From positions 394,879 to 458,878 of the forward strand of contig NZ_KB893625.1 of NCBI RefSeq assembly GCF_000374125.1: a DNA stretch of 64,000 bases. Direction: 5' to 3'. Both the position numbers and the translations under genes were made by a program. Origin of the DNA: Niabella aurantiaca DSM 17617 (GTDB lineage Bacteria > Bacteroidota > Bacteroidia > Chitinophagales > Chitinophagaceae). The notes below the pieces were generated by a model that saw only the letters and a program-made list of their open reading frames with translations, made no database searches and was not told the origin of the DNA. Shown one piece after another: positions 9,022 to 17,826 of this stretch. How positions within the stretch are numbered: position 1 is the first letter of the stretch; the number at the start of each line of letters is the position of its first letter.

Positions 9022-10161
9022 TTAATTCACTTTTACCATAAAAACATAGTCCTGGATCTTTTTCGTTTTTTGTGTACGATTGAGATTTGTTATCGAGGAC
9101 CGGGTATTCAGTTTTACATTTTGAATGGAGGAATCGGTTTTCTCTTTTTCCTTTACTTCATTGAGGATATTATAAAGGTTCCTGGATCGGATGAAGAAGG
9201 CAACACCTTCCTGGTCCTTCTGGCGGCCGTTTAAAACCCCGATCACATCGCCTTCATCATCCAGTATCGGGCTGCCGCTGTTGCCGCGGTTTGCCGAGAT
9301 CTGTATCTGGCAGCTCAGGGTGTCGCCGTTAAACCCGGTCTTTGCGCTCAGGTAACCCTGGTTATAAACGATGTTCTCGTCCTCCCTCGGGTAGCCCAGC
9401 GTGAACACCGGTTCTGCCAGGTCGGCCATTTTACGTGAGAATCCGTAGGGAACCGGTGGCAGTGGTTTAAAATCTTTGTCGGTGATCTTGAGCAGGGCAA
9501 TGTCTCTTACCGGATCCGCATACACTACTTCCGCAAAGTATTCAACTCCTGTAGAGCTGGCCACTGCTACATTCTGCGCGTTCTGGATCACATGGGCATT
9601 GGTAACCAACAGTCCCTTATTGTCAATAATGAACCCGGTGCCGCCGGAGCTGTAGGTGATTTCCGGGGTTTTGGCATCGGCGCCATGGCTGTTCTTAAGG
9701 TTGTTGATCTCTTCGGCCTGTTTCCGTGATTTATTTTCGAGGGAGCTGAGGTTTTTGCTTAGTTGTTCGATCCGGACATTATGGCTTTTAGGCGTTACCG
9801 ACCAGAGAATGGCAGAAACCAGTAAAGCAGTAAGTCCTGCGATCGAAGCGGCGATGGAAGCCACTCTTTTGTAACGGTTGTACAGGTACGCCAGCCTGGC
9901 TTTCCCTTTAAGAGCGGGGGAATCAATTTTTCCCTGGGTGGCCAGATCGGTATGGATCTCGTTTAAAGAGGTATGGAATTTTTGCCATTCATGATAGCGG
10001 TTCATGCGCTGCATAAACAGCGTATGCGTTACTACCAGCTGGTCAATTTCACTGTCGGCTTTTCTTAGATTTTCAAAATGTAACCGTTCATCAGGGCTCA
10101 TTTCCCCGGAGATATACCGCTCCACCGCTTCCGTCAGTAAAATATTGTCATGCTCGTGCAT
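9022..10161 (-). CDS. Membrane protein: anti-sigma-like N-terminus + HtrA-like periplasmic serine protease
   Basis: 379 residues. Residues 1 to about 90 (LLTEAVERYISGEMSPDERLHFENLR...) look like the cytoplasmic part of anti-sigma proteins (YxxGEMSPxE) but lack the HxxxCxxC zinc motif. One membrane segment follows at about 100-122 (VASIAASIAGLTALLVSAILW), then a short coiled coil. A trypsin-like S1C domain comes next, with His in TNAHVI, Asp in RDIALLKI and Ser in NRGNSGSPIL. There is no PDZ domain. It lies 7 bp after an ECF sigma gene, so the pair likely forms a signalling unit: the protein would hold the sigma factor at the membrane while its protease acts in the periplasm. That role is inferred; the protease fold is clear. 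Confidence 0.82.
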   Translation of the reverse strand: MHEHDNILLTEAVERYISGEMSPDERLHFENLRKADSEIDQLVVTHTLFMQRMNRYHEWQKFHTSLNEIHTDLATQGKIDSPALKGKARLAYLYNRYKRVASIAASIAGLTALLVSAILWSVTPKSHNVRIEQLSKNLSSLENKSRKQAEEINNLKNSHGADAKTPEITYSSGGTGFIIDNKGLLVTNAHVIQNAQNVAVASSTGVEYFAEVVYADPVRDIALLKITDKDFKPLPPVPYGFSRKMADLAEPVFTLGYPREDENIVYNQGYLSAKTGFNGDTLSCQIQISANRGNSGSPILDDEGDVIGVLNGRQKDQEGVAFFIRSRNLYNILNEVKEKEKTDSSIQNVKLNTRSSITNLNRTQKTKKIQDYVFMVKVN

Positions 10162-10168
10162 TATCAGA

Positions 10169-10735
10169 CTACTTTTTATATTGAGAAAAGAATATTTTTT
10201 TCAACCGCATCAGGCACTTATACTTTTGTGTCTTCGCATTTTCGGAATTCGTATAGCCAAAGGCCTCCGCTATTTCCTGCATGCTCTTTTTCTTAAAATA
10301 AAAGGCCTCCAATAAACTTTTACAAGGCTCGCCCAGGTGCTGGATGGAATGATGCATCAGAGTGTAATCCTGATCCTTTTGCGCATGCGCCTCCAGGTCT
10401 TCATCCACTTTTACCAGGTTGCCGGCATCGTTCCACTCCTCGGTAAACCGGCTCTGCTGCTGCAACTTCTTTAACCATAGCCGTTTAGCTACCGAGTATA
10501 AATAGGTTTTGATCTGGCAGTTGAGTTCAAACGTCCCCGACCGGGCCTTTTCAAAGAGGACCACCATCGATTCCTGGAAAATATCCCGGGCATCATCGGC
10601 GGTACCATTATTATTGACTACCAAAGCCTGAATGAGGTTGTAATGCTGTTTGTATATTTCTTCGGTTGATTTCTTATCATTGCGCGCTAAACCCTTCAGT
10701 AGCAATATTTCCTGTTCTAAGATCGTCTCTTTCAC
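10169..10735 (-). CDS. ECF-type RNA polymerase sigma factor
   Basis: 188 residues with region 2 (EEIYKQHYNLIQALVVNN...DARDIFQESMVVLFEKA) and region 4 (LGEPCKSLLEAFYFKKKSMQEIAEAFGYTNSENAKTQKYKCLMRLKK), joined by a variable linker. It lacks regions 1 and 3, as expected for the extracytoplasmic-function class. It is the first gene of a two-gene operon with the anti-sigma/protease protein 7 bp downstream. The regulon is unknown. No clear -7 box of the housekeeping type precedes it, compatible with autoregulation, but that is inference. Confidence 0.9.
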   Translation of the reverse strand: MKETILEQEILLLKGLARNDKKSTEEIYKQHYNLIQALVVNNNGTADDARDIFQESMVVLFEKARSGTFELNCQIKTYLYSVAKRLWLKKLQQQSRFTEEWNDAGNLVKVDEDLEAHAQKDQDYTLMHHSIQHLGEPCKSLLEAFYFKKKSMQEIAEAFGYTNSENAKTQKYKCLMRLKKIFFSQYKK

Positions 10736-10872
10736 GCTTTGTACAATTTATAATACTTTTTTTTAAAAATAGTAACCCTTTGGCACTAAGAAAAACTTTT
10801 TTGTGACGAAGCAGGTTACCTTTTCTCAATTTTTGTATTAATTCGAAATTGTTTAATCCAAAAATTAAAGTA

Positions 10873-11079
10873 ATGAAAAAACTATTTATTGTTCTGGCAA
10901 TCAGTTCTGTAGGTTTTGCAGCCTGTAACAGCGGCGCAGAAGGTGAAAATAGCGGCGATACAGCTGCTGTAGCCCCCATCGACACTACCAGTATTGCTCC
11001 TCCTGCAGTAAGTACGGACACCATGGTGAACCTTGATACCAATCAGGCAGCACCGGTTGACACTACCGCAAAACAGTAA
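10873..11079 (+). CDS. Small putative lipoprotein, unknown function
   Basis: 68 residues from ATG 10873; an upstream in-frame TTG at 10849 would put charged residues before the signal peptide, so it was rejected. The signal sequence MKKLFIVLAISSVGFAAC ends in a lipobox with Cys18. The mature part is a low-complexity chain of D, T, A, P and S (DTTSIAPPAVSTDTMVNLDT). Similar tiny Asp/Thr-rich lipoproteins are common in Bacteroidota and have no known role. Monocistronic, with its own terminator. Confidence 0.7.
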   Translation: MKKLFIVLAISSVGFAACNSGAEGENSGDTAAVAPIDTTSIAPPAVSTDTMVNLDTNQAAPVDTTAKQ

Positions 11080-11107
11080 GTGATCTATATTCGGCAAATA
11101 AAACAGG

Positions 11108-11138
11108 GCCATCCTCCTTTGGGCAGGGTGGCTTTTTT
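11108..11138 (+). terminator. Rho-independent terminator of the small lipoprotein gene
   Basis: Stem GCCATCC / GGGTGGC (one G-T pair) with an 11-nt loop and a run of six T, 29 bp after the stop codon. Confidence 0.8.
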
Positions 11139-11240
11139 ATTAAGTGTTCTTTAAATGCTCTTCGAGAGCCCGAAGAGCATTTAGAGCATTGTCCGGCAAA
11201 TATCATACCTTTGCGGACTCATTTTATTAAAAATATTTTA

Positions 11241-12905
11241 GTGGTTACATTTGAATCGTTGGGAATTGAAGAGGGACTGCTTCAGTCATTGGAGCAGATC
11301 GGGTTTCAGACGCCTACTCCAATACAGGAACAGGCAATACCGGTTTTATTACAGGGAACAAAAGATTTTATCGGACTGGCGCAAACGGGCACCGGCAAAA
11401 CAGCCGCCTTCGGGTTGCCCCTTTTACAGTTGATTGATCGATCCTTCTCCTCTCCCCAGGCATTGATCATTTGCCCAACCCGCGAGCTCTGTTTGCAGAT
11501 TGCCAATGACCTGCAGTCCTTCCGGCAAAAGCAGGCGCATATCGGCGTTACTGCCGTATATGGCGGTACAGCCATCAGCCAGCAGATCCGTGAAATAAAA
11601 AGAGGAACACATATTGTGGTGGCAACGCCGGGCCGCCTCATCGACCTGATCGAGCGAAAGGCCATTCACCTGGATGATATCCACTACGTAGTGCTGGATG
11701 AGGCCGATGAAATGCTGAACATGGGCTTTAAGGACGATATTGAGTTTATTTTAAAAGAAACCCCCAATCGTCAAAGTACCTGGTTGTTCAGTGCTACCAT
11801 GCCCAAAGAGATCCGGCAGGTGAGCAAACGGTATATGGAAAACCCGTTTGAAATCACGGTTGGGAAAGCCAATTCCGCCAACACGAATATTGCGCACCAA
11901 TACTACCAGACGCAGCATATTAACCGTTATGAAACGTTAAAGCGGATCATTGATTTCAATCCGGGTATGTATGGGATCGTTTTTACCCGGACGAAGGCCG
12001 ATGCACAGCAGATCACCGAACAGCTGATCCGGGAAGGATATGATATTGAGGCGCTGCACGGCGATCTTACACAGGCGCAACGGGATAAAGTGATGGGGCG
12101 TTTCCGCGAAAAATCGCTGGAACTGTTGATCGCTACCGATGTTGCCGCGCGGGGGATCGATGTGCAGGGGATCACGCACGTCATTAACTACGAGCTTCCC
12201 GATGATACGGAAGTGTACACGCACCGGAGCGGAAGAACCGGCCGCGCCGGTCTCAGCGGGATCTCCATTTCTATCGTAACGCCAAGAGAAGTTTACCGGT
12301 TGCGGCAAATTGAAAAGCTGATCAACACAAAGTTCAACAAGATCGATATTCCTTCCGGTAAAGATGTGTGCCGGAAACAGTTCTTTCATTTTATCGACAA
12401 GATGCTGAAGGCCGATATCAGCCATGGCGAATATGAAGCCTATGTACCGGTATTGCAGGAAAAATTTGAAAATGTAAGTAAGGAAGAAGTGCTGCAACGC
12501 GTGGCGGCGCTTGAGTTTGACCGGTTTTTAAAATACTATGAGAATTCGGCTGACCTGAACCTGCGCAATGACCGGGGCAGCGAGGACCGAAAGGGTGGGC
12601 GTGGTCAGGACCGGGGCAGCCGCAGCGGCCGCAGTTTTGGCAACGGGCAATACCAGCGCCTGTTCGTGAACCTGGGTACCAAGGATGGCTTTTATAAGGC
12701 CAGTTTCCTCCAGTTTATCCTCGATATGAGCCGTCTGAGCAAAGATGACCTGGGCCGCATCGACATGAAGGAAATGAACAGCTGGGTGGAGGTGGATGCT
12801 GCATCGGCCCGGATCATGATCAAAGCCCTGGATGGGAAAAACTACCGGGGCAGAAGGATCCGTATGAACGATGCGGAAACCGGCGGCGGACGCAAAAAAG
12901 GATAG
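11241..12905 (+). CDS. DEAD-box ATP-dependent RNA helicase with DbpA-type RNA-binding domain
   Basis: 554 residues from the proposed GTG start at 11241. The frame can be extended to a TTG at 11211, but the extra ten residues are not helicase-like, and no ATG exists before the Q motif. Motifs are Q motif (GFQTPTPIQEQ), Walker A (AQTGTGKT), Ia (PTRELC), DEAD (VLDEADEM), SAT (FSATMP), ARGID (DVAARGIDV) and HRSGRTGRAG. A Gly/Arg/Asp/Ser-rich linker follows at about 450-470. The C-terminal DbpA-like RBD (YQRLFVNLGTKDGFYKASFL ... YRGRRIRM) suggests rRNA or mRNA structured substrates, as in DeaD/CsdA. Monocistronic. Confidence 0.9.
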   Translation: MVTFESLGIEEGLLQSLEQIGFQTPTPIQEQAIPVLLQGTKDFIGLAQTGTGKTAAFGLPLLQLIDRSFSSPQALIICPTRELCLQIANDLQSFRQKQAHIGVTAVYGGTAISQQIREIKRGTHIVVATPGRLIDLIERKAIHLDDIHYVVLDEADEMLNMGFKDDIEFILKETPNRQSTWLFSATMPKEIRQVSKRYMENPFEITVGKANSANTNIAHQYYQTQHINRYETLKRIIDFNPGMYGIVFTRTKADAQQITEQLIREGYDIEALHGDLTQAQRDKVMGRFREKSLELLIATDVAARGIDVQGITHVINYELPDDTEVYTHRSGRTGRAGLSGISISIVTPREVYRLRQIEKLINTKFNKIDIPSGKDVCRKQFFHFIDKMLKADISHGEYEAYVPVLQEKFENVSKEEVLQRVAALEFDRFLKYYENSADLNLRNDRGSEDRKGGRGQDRGSRSGRSFGNGQYQRLFVNLGTKDGFYKASFLQFILDMSRLSKDDLGRIDMKEMNSWVEVDAASARIMIKALDGKNYRGRRIRMNDAETGGGRKKG

Positions 12906-12925
12906 GGGTCAAAAGAACTGTTTAT

Positions 12926-12968
12926 AGTGAGAAGTAAAATGCATAACATTTCACTGCTCACTTTTTTT
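12926..12968 (+). terminator. Terminator between helicase and SIMPL gene
   Basis: Long imperfect stem: AGTGAG-a-AGT-a-AAATG pairs with CATTT-c-ACT-g-CTCACT, followed by seven T. It lies about 20 bp after the helicase stop. The T-run overlaps the stop codon of the convergent SIMPL gene. Confidence 0.85.
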
Positions 12969-13740
12969 ATTCCACCACGCATTCCAGGTTTACGGTAATG
13001 CTGGCTGTTTTATTCTTGGAAGACGTATTGAAAGTGCCTCCGTAACTGTAATCTTCGTTGCTGTTCTTTCCCGTGATCTGAAAAATGCCCATATTGGCTT
13101 TTACCACATTACCCAAAGCGCCGCCGGTATTTTTGGCAATGGTTTCCGCCCGTTTCCGTGCATCCTCGGCTGCCTTGGCCAGCAGGTCCAGCTTCAAATC
13201 CGCCAGCTTGGTGTAAAAGTAAAGCGGCTCCGGTGAGTTCAGCTCGATCCCTGTTTCGATCAGTTCGGTAATTTCCCGGGAAAGAGCCTCTACCTTCGCA
13301 ATATCGTTGGATTCTACCTTTACGTTCTGTGTTAAGTTGTAACCGCCGAAAGTGGTGGTTGTAGACCGGGTTTCCTGGTTATAGTTCGAGTGGAAGATCT
13401 TATCAATTTTTACCGAGGAAAAGATCATCTGGTTGGGCTGAATGCCTTTTCGCGTGAGGTAGTTTTTTACATTGCTTTCATCCTGCTTCAGCTGCGCATA
13501 AGCTGTTTTCAGGTCAAAATCGGTGCGGTTATAGCTTCCGTTCCAGGCGATCAGATCGCTGGTGAAATCCTTTTCTGCACTGCCCGTTACCCGTATGGTC
13601 TGCCGGGTCCTGAATTTATATTTATAGGCACCGGCCACGATAAACCCGGCCAGTATAATGCAAATACCGATGATCACCAGCCCGGTGAAATTACGGTTTC
13701 CTGTACCGGCTTTTGTTGCTGTGTTTTCAGTGTCGCTCAT
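12967..13740 (-). CDS. SIMPL (DUF541) domain membrane-anchored protein
   Basis: 257 residues from ATG 13740 (MSDTENTATKAG...). The 41 codons before it lack coding character and are excluded. One transmembrane segment lies at about 21-43 (GLVIIGICIILAGFIVAGAY), followed by the SIMPL domain (TIRVTGSAEKDFTSDLIAW ... GYNLTQNVKVES ... AAEDARKRAETIAKNTGGALGNV). SIMPL proteins are periplasmic or envelope proteins related to E. coli YggE, linked to stress tolerance; the molecular activity is not established. Monocistronic. Confidence 0.88.
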   Translation of the reverse strand: MSDTENTATKAGTGNRNFTGLVIIGICIILAGFIVAGAYKYKFRTRQTIRVTGSAEKDFTSDLIAWNGSYNRTDFDLKTAYAQLKQDESNVKNYLTRKGIQPNQMIFSSVKIDKIFHSNYNQETRSTTTTFGGYNLTQNVKVESNDIAKVEALSREITELIETGIELNSPEPLYFYTKLADLKLDLLAKAAEDARKRAETIAKNTGGALGNVVKANMGIFQITGKNSNEDYSYGGTFNTSSKNKTASITVNLECVVE

Positions 13741-13921
13741 AGAACTAAGATAGGAAAAACGCGGGATCCGGCAAAAAAGAGGGCACTGTTTGCACATCCT
13801 CTTACTACCGGCTGATTGTGAGTGCGTTTTTGGCGCTGCTTTTTTTTCACAAATAATTTGCACCGGGTACTGTTATCTATTCACCGTTTTTGCCGTCTTA
13901 CTGGTAGAAAAACAGAAAGAA

Positions 13922-14557
13922 ATGAAAAGCCGTATCATAAAATTTTTGGGAGTGGCTGCAGTGGTTGTTCTCGTGCTGGCAGGTTGCGGCCCTTCTGCAC
14001 ACGTAGAAACCTCCCGCAATGCAAATTTCAGCAAGTACCGCACGTTTGCATGGGCAGAAAAAAGAGACCGCCGCGGGCATACCGGCAGCCGCACCATGAT
14101 GGAAAATCAGGTCCGGGATGCTGTTTCCGGCAGGCTGGAGTCCCGTATGGGATGGCGGCAGGTGGCGCGCAACCCGGATGTGATCCTGAGTTATGACGTT
14201 TTGGTAGAACGGGGATCGCGCGTGGCATCGGATCCGCGGTACAGCTGGGGCGGTTTCCGTACATTCTACAACCCGTACAGCCGCCGGTTTTATAATGTGT
14301 ACTATCCTTCCATGTTTATGGGGTACGACAATTATGAAGTGCCTACAAAGGAAGGAACGATTACCGTTACAATGGCAGATGCCCGCACGGACGAAACGGT
14401 GATGCAGGGCTGGGCCTCGGATGAGGTAAACAGCCGCCGTCTCTCCGGGAGGGAGATCGACCGGATCGTGGATGCGATCTTCCGGAAATGGGAGTCGGGC
14501 TCAAGAACCGGCCGGTACGACACCCGCGGAAGAAATTCCCGCTACGGCGAACGCTAA
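13922..14557 (+). CDS. DUF4136 family lipoprotein
   Basis: 211 residues from ATG 13922; upstream codons in the frame are not signal-peptide-like. The signal peptide has lipobox LVLAGC. The DUF4136 domain is recognised by the FSKYRTFAW motif, the RNPDVILSYDV block and a C-terminal RRLSGREIDRIVDAIFRKW helix. A Tyr/Arg/Phe-rich middle (NPYSRRFYNVYYPSMFMGYDNYE) and an Arg/Gly/Tyr tail follow. It is an outer-membrane or periplasmic lipoprotein of unknown role. A weak terminator follows. Confidence 0.85.
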   Translation: MKSRIIKFLGVAAVVVLVLAGCGPSAHVETSRNANFSKYRTFAWAEKRDRRGHTGSRTMMENQVRDAVSGRLESRMGWRQVARNPDVILSYDVLVERGSRVASDPRYSWGGFRTFYNPYSRRFYNVYYPSMFMGYDNYEVPTKEGTITVTMADARTDETVMQGWASDEVNSRRLSGREIDRIVDAIFRKWESGSRTGRYDTRGRNSRYGER

Positions 14558-14597
14558 TGGTATTTTAAAGAGAGTAGTTTGGTTTGGTAGTTACAAT

Positions 14598-14644
14598 GGG
14601 GCCTCTGTTATTTTTAGCGGGGGCCCTCTTTTTTGTTTCAGGTT
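14598..14644 (+). terminator. Probable terminator after the DUF4136 gene
   Basis: Stem GGGGCC / GGCCCT (one G-T pair) enclosing an AT-rich loop, followed by a T-rich run (CTTTTTTG), 40 bp after the stop. Confidence 0.55.
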
Positions 14645-14690
14645 CCACGTTTTGTTCCAACCCGGAACTTTGAACTTTAAACCTGAAATA

Positions 14691-15179
14691 TCAAATATCC
14701 CGTTCCCGCAACAGCTGGTCCAGGTCGAGCTCATGCGTGTACATTTCCAGGCTGCCGTCCGCTTTTTGCGGCCAAAGCTCCCGGGGTTTATCCCAATAAA
14801 GTTCCACACCATTCCCGTCAGGGTCATCCAGGTACAGGGCCTCTGATACACCATGGTCTGCGGCTCCGGTCAGGGGATAATTTTCCTGCATCAGCCGGTA
14901 AAGGATATTGGCCAGGTCCTTTCTTTCCGGATAGAGAATGGCCGTGTGAAAAAGACCGGGAGCTTTCACCGGTGCGGGAGGAGCGTCTTTACTGTACCAG
15001 GTATTCAGACCGATGTGATGGTGATATCCGCCGGCAGAAATGAAAGCTGCCTGGCTGCCATACAGGGTCGTGATCTCAAATCCCAGCAGCCCGCAATAAA
15101 AACCGATCGACCGCTGCAGGTCGGAAACTTTCAGATGTACATGCCCTATTTTTGTTGCGGATGGAATTTTGTAATCCAT
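14691..15179 (-). CDS. VOC-family (glyoxalase/extradiol dioxygenase-like) protein
   Basis: 162 residues. The vicinal-oxygen-chelate fold shows in IGHVHLKVSDLQRSIGFYCGLLGFE (first metal His in GHVHLKV), the HHHIGLNTW block, FHTAILYPER, and ALYLDDPDGNGVELYWDKP (metal Glu in GVELY). It resembles the N-terminal half of CatE-type catechol 2,3-dioxygenases. As a single-module protein it could be a dioxygenase, isomerase or resistance protein; the substrate is unknown. It lies 55 bp downstream of the ROK kinase gene on the same strand, with a hairpin between them. Confidence 0.82.
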   Translation of the reverse strand: MDYKIPSATKIGHVHLKVSDLQRSIGFYCGLLGFEITTLYGSQAAFISAGGYHHHIGLNTWYSKDAPPAPVKAPGLFHTAILYPERKDLANILYRLMQENYPLTGAADHGVSEALYLDDPDGNGVELYWDKPRELWPQKADGSLEMYTHELDLDQLLRERDI

Positions 15180-15200
15180 AATTTATGTTTCAGATTTGAG

Positions 15201-15233
15201 GTCTGAAGTTTCACGTAGGATCCGACTTCAGAC
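15201..15233 (-). terminator. Stem-loop between ROK kinase and VOC gene
   Basis: Perfect 9-bp arms GTCTGAAGT / ACTTCAGAC with a 15-nt loop, starting 1 bp past the ROK stop codon on the minus strand. There is no T-run, so it may be an attenuator or mRNA 3'-end stabiliser rather than a full terminator. The surrounding words (TTTCAGATTTGAGG, TTTAAACC) belong to the low-complexity intergenic family seen elsewhere in the window. Confidence 0.5.
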
Positions 15234-15234
15234 T

Positions 15235-16200
15235 TTAAACCTCCCACGCAAGTGCGCTGGCTCCCAGGATAGCGGCATCCGCTTCCTTCAGTTCGCTGAA
15301 CACCAGTTTTACCTTATTCTGAAAAATGGGCAGCAGGTTCTTTTCCATATGCTCTTTCGTCGGTTTCATAATATAATCACCTGCTTTGATCACTCCTCCG
15401 AAAAGAATGATGGCTTCCGGCGAGGAGAACATAATAAAATTGGCGAGCGCTTCTCCCAGTATCTGCCCGGTGTACCGGAACACTTCCTTGGCTGTTTCAT
15501 CGCCTTTCTCCGCCAGTTCATATACCGCAAGGGAGTCGAGGTTTTCCTCGGGAACATCGTTCAATGCGGAGTGAATATTTTCGGCTCTTAATTTTTTGGC
15601 GGTAATGGCAATACCTGTAGCGGAACAGTACGCTTCCAGCGATCCGTGTGCGCCGGTGCTCCAGTGCTTGCGTCCTCCCGGACGTACAATGGTGTGCCCC
15701 AGCTCACCTGCAAATCCGTCGTGACCATAAAGCATCAGCCCGTTGGCCACAATGCCGCTTCCCACACCCGTACCCAGGGTGATCATGATAAAATCTTTCA
15801 TGCCCCTGGCAGCGCCATACATCATTTCGCCCATGGCTGCTGCATTGGCATCGTTGGTTAAAGTGCAGGGAATGTTAAATTTTTCGCTCACCATCTTTGC
15901 AATGGGGATCACGCCTCTCCAGGGCAGATTGGGCGCATATTCAATCGTACCGGTATAATAATTTCCATTGGGTGCACCCATGCCGATGCCTTTTATGCCC
16001 AGCGCGTTATTTTTGTCGATGATCGGCTTCATCGCTTCATAAAGTCCTTCAATAAATAACTCAATGGTAGGGTAAGCATCCGTTTTTATATCTCCTTTGT
16101 CCAAAATCTCACCTCTGTGATTCACGATACCGTATTTGGTATTGGTACCGCCTATATCGATCCCGATCGCCAAATCATTTGACAAGTCTAAAAGTCCCAT
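15235..16200 (-). CDS. ROK-family sugar kinase (probable glucokinase), zinc-site cysteines missing
   Basis: 321 residues. The ATP-binding DIGGTNTKYGIV motif, catalytic Asp117 in LTNDANAAAMGE, phosphate-binding LGTGVGSGIV and ExGH motif (His169) are all present. The usual ROK zinc motif CxCGxxGCxE is replaced: the region 178-189 reads KHWSTGAHGSLE, so the three cysteines are Trp, Thr and Ser. The enzyme would phosphorylate glucose or a related sugar at O6 in the cytoplasm. It is the second gene of an operon, 21 bp after a FucP-type sugar transporter, so importer and kinase are paired. Confidence 0.87.
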   Translation of the reverse strand: MGLLDLSNDLAIGIDIGGTNTKYGIVNHRGEILDKGDIKTDAYPTIELFIEGLYEAMKPIIDKNNALGIKGIGMGAPNGNYYTGTIEYAPNLPWRGVIPIAKMVSEKFNIPCTLTNDANAAAMGEMMYGAARGMKDFIMITLGTGVGSGIVANGLMLYGHDGFAGELGHTIVRPGGRKHWSTGAHGSLEAYCSATGIAITAKKLRAENIHSALNDVPEENLDSLAVYELAEKGDETAKEVFRYTGQILGEALANFIMFSSPEAIILFGGVIKAGDYIMKPTKEHMEKNLLPIFQNKVKLVFSELKEADAAILGASALAWEV

Positions 16201-16221
16201 ATCATATACATTTTTTACGTA

Positions 16222-17691
16222 TTAATGTCCGCCTCCGGAAGTTTTTACATCATAATCGATGCCTTGTTGTTTCAGAGCGGTTTTGGCCCTTATGGCATAG
16301 AAGGCAAGATACGCAAAGCAAGCCACACCAACAAAGTATGAATACTGAATGCCCAGGTGCTCCGGGGCGGCCAGCCATCCCTGGAGGAGGCTTACAAAGC
16401 CGCCGCCCATAATCATAAGGATGAGCAGGCTGGATCCCTTATTGGTAAACCGGCCCAAACCGGCAATGGATAATGTAAAGATGCAGGGCCAGAGCGTAGA
16501 GCAGAACAGGCCCACGCTGATGAAGGCGTATACGCTGGTCATTTTGTCTGCAAAGATCCCGATCAACAGGGCAACGCCCCCCATACAGCTGAAAATAAGT
16601 AACTGACGGGCGGGATTGCCCTTACTTAGAATGTCGCAGGCAATGAGGCCAACGATCAGGAGCGCATAAATATAAAAAGGAGTGATGTCGTGATTGGCGA
16701 TCTTGTTCACCAGCAGAAAAACGGTAAAGGCAATATAAGGCATCAGGAAACGCAAAATGCTTTTTGCACCTTTTGAAAGGTCAAAGGCGCCAACGGACCC
16801 GGTCCAGCGCCCGATCATCAGACTGGCCCAATAGAGTGATACGAACGGCGCTATTTTATCGGTAGGCGTCTGCAGATGCTCTTTCATAAACTCCGGGAGG
16901 TTAGCGGCCGTGCTGACTTCCACACCTACATATAAAAAGATGGCGATCATACCCAATACCAGCTGCGGGTATGCAAAAACGGAAGTGCGGATCTGCGCAG
17001 GAGAATCCATGGAAACCGAAGTGTCTGCGGGAGCGTCCTGATCCAGCGCATCCAGATCGATCTTGTTGGGCACGGAAGAAAATCGGAAAATAACTGCAAC
17101 GATCACAAAGGCCAGTCCTAAGATAAGATAGGGGACTTTAATGCTCTGGATATCGGCACTGGCACTCGATGCGGTAACAGATCCGAAAATGGCAAAGCTG
17201 ACAACAAGGGGGCCGATGGTTGTACCAAAATTATTGATGCCGCCGGCAAGGCTCAGCCGCTGGGAGCCCAACTTGGGATCGCCCATGATGATGGCGAGCG
17301 GATTGGCCGCTGTTTGCTGTAACGAAAAGCCAAGTCCAACAATAAAGAGTCCGATGATAAATAAGGGGAAAGATTCTTGCTGTGCGGCGGGATAAAATGT
17401 AAGCGTGCCCAACGCTGAAATGATCAATCCAAGGGAGATGCCATTCTTATAACCGATCTTTTGCAAAAGATCCTTTCCGATGAGGCTGCTAATCAAAAGG
17501 AAGATCAAAGAACCAATAGTATAGGCAACATAAAATGCAAAGGAAACCATCTGGGACTGTACCTGGGTTAAATGAAGTTTTTCCTTGAACACAGGGATCA
17601 GGATATCATTACTGGCAGCAACAAAGCCCCAAAAGAAAAACACAGTGATGAGCGTTCCAAATTGGGACCACCTGGTCGTTTGATGACTCAT
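16222..17691 (-). CDS. FucP-type MFS sugar:H+ symporter (glucose/galactose type)
   Basis: 489 residues with 12 predicted membrane helices, starting FGTLITVFFFWGFVAASNDILIPVFKEKL. The FxFWGF pattern is typical of the fucose/glucose/galactose permease family, and LGFSLQQTAANPLAIIMGDP is a family hallmark. A cytoplasmic loop with the DALDQDAPADTS stretch separates the halves. It imports a monosaccharide across the inner membrane. The ROK kinase follows by 21 bp in the same operon, pointing to glucose or a close analogue. It is divergent from glgA, so uptake and glycogen synthesis share one 135-bp intergenic region. Confidence 0.9.
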   Translation of the reverse strand: MSHQTTRWSQFGTLITVFFFWGFVAASNDILIPVFKEKLHLTQVQSQMVSFAFYVAYTIGSLIFLLISSLIGKDLLQKIGYKNGISLGLIISALGTLTFYPAAQQESFPLFIIGLFIVGLGFSLQQTAANPLAIIMGDPKLGSQRLSLAGGINNFGTTIGPLVVSFAIFGSVTASSASADIQSIKVPYLILGLAFVIVAVIFRFSSVPNKIDLDALDQDAPADTSVSMDSPAQIRTSVFAYPQLVLGMIAIFLYVGVEVSTAANLPEFMKEHLQTPTDKIAPFVSLYWASLMIGRWTGSVGAFDLSKGAKSILRFLMPYIAFTVFLLVNKIANHDITPFYIYALLIVGLIACDILSKGNPARQLLIFSCMGGVALLIGIFADKMTSVYAFISVGLFCSTLWPCIFTLSIAGLGRFTNKGSSLLILMIMGGGFVSLLQGWLAAPEHLGIQYSYFVGVACFAYLAFYAIRAKTALKQQGIDYDVKTSGGGH

Positions 17692-17826
17692 TTTAATCGT
17701 TTATTATTTTATCAGGAAGTAAATGTAAATAGTTATCATCTAAATAAAAATTTTAATTCTTTCCCTTTCAAATTATATTTTCATTTATAAATAATGCTTA
17801 CATTAGTAACGGAAGAAATCAGTATT

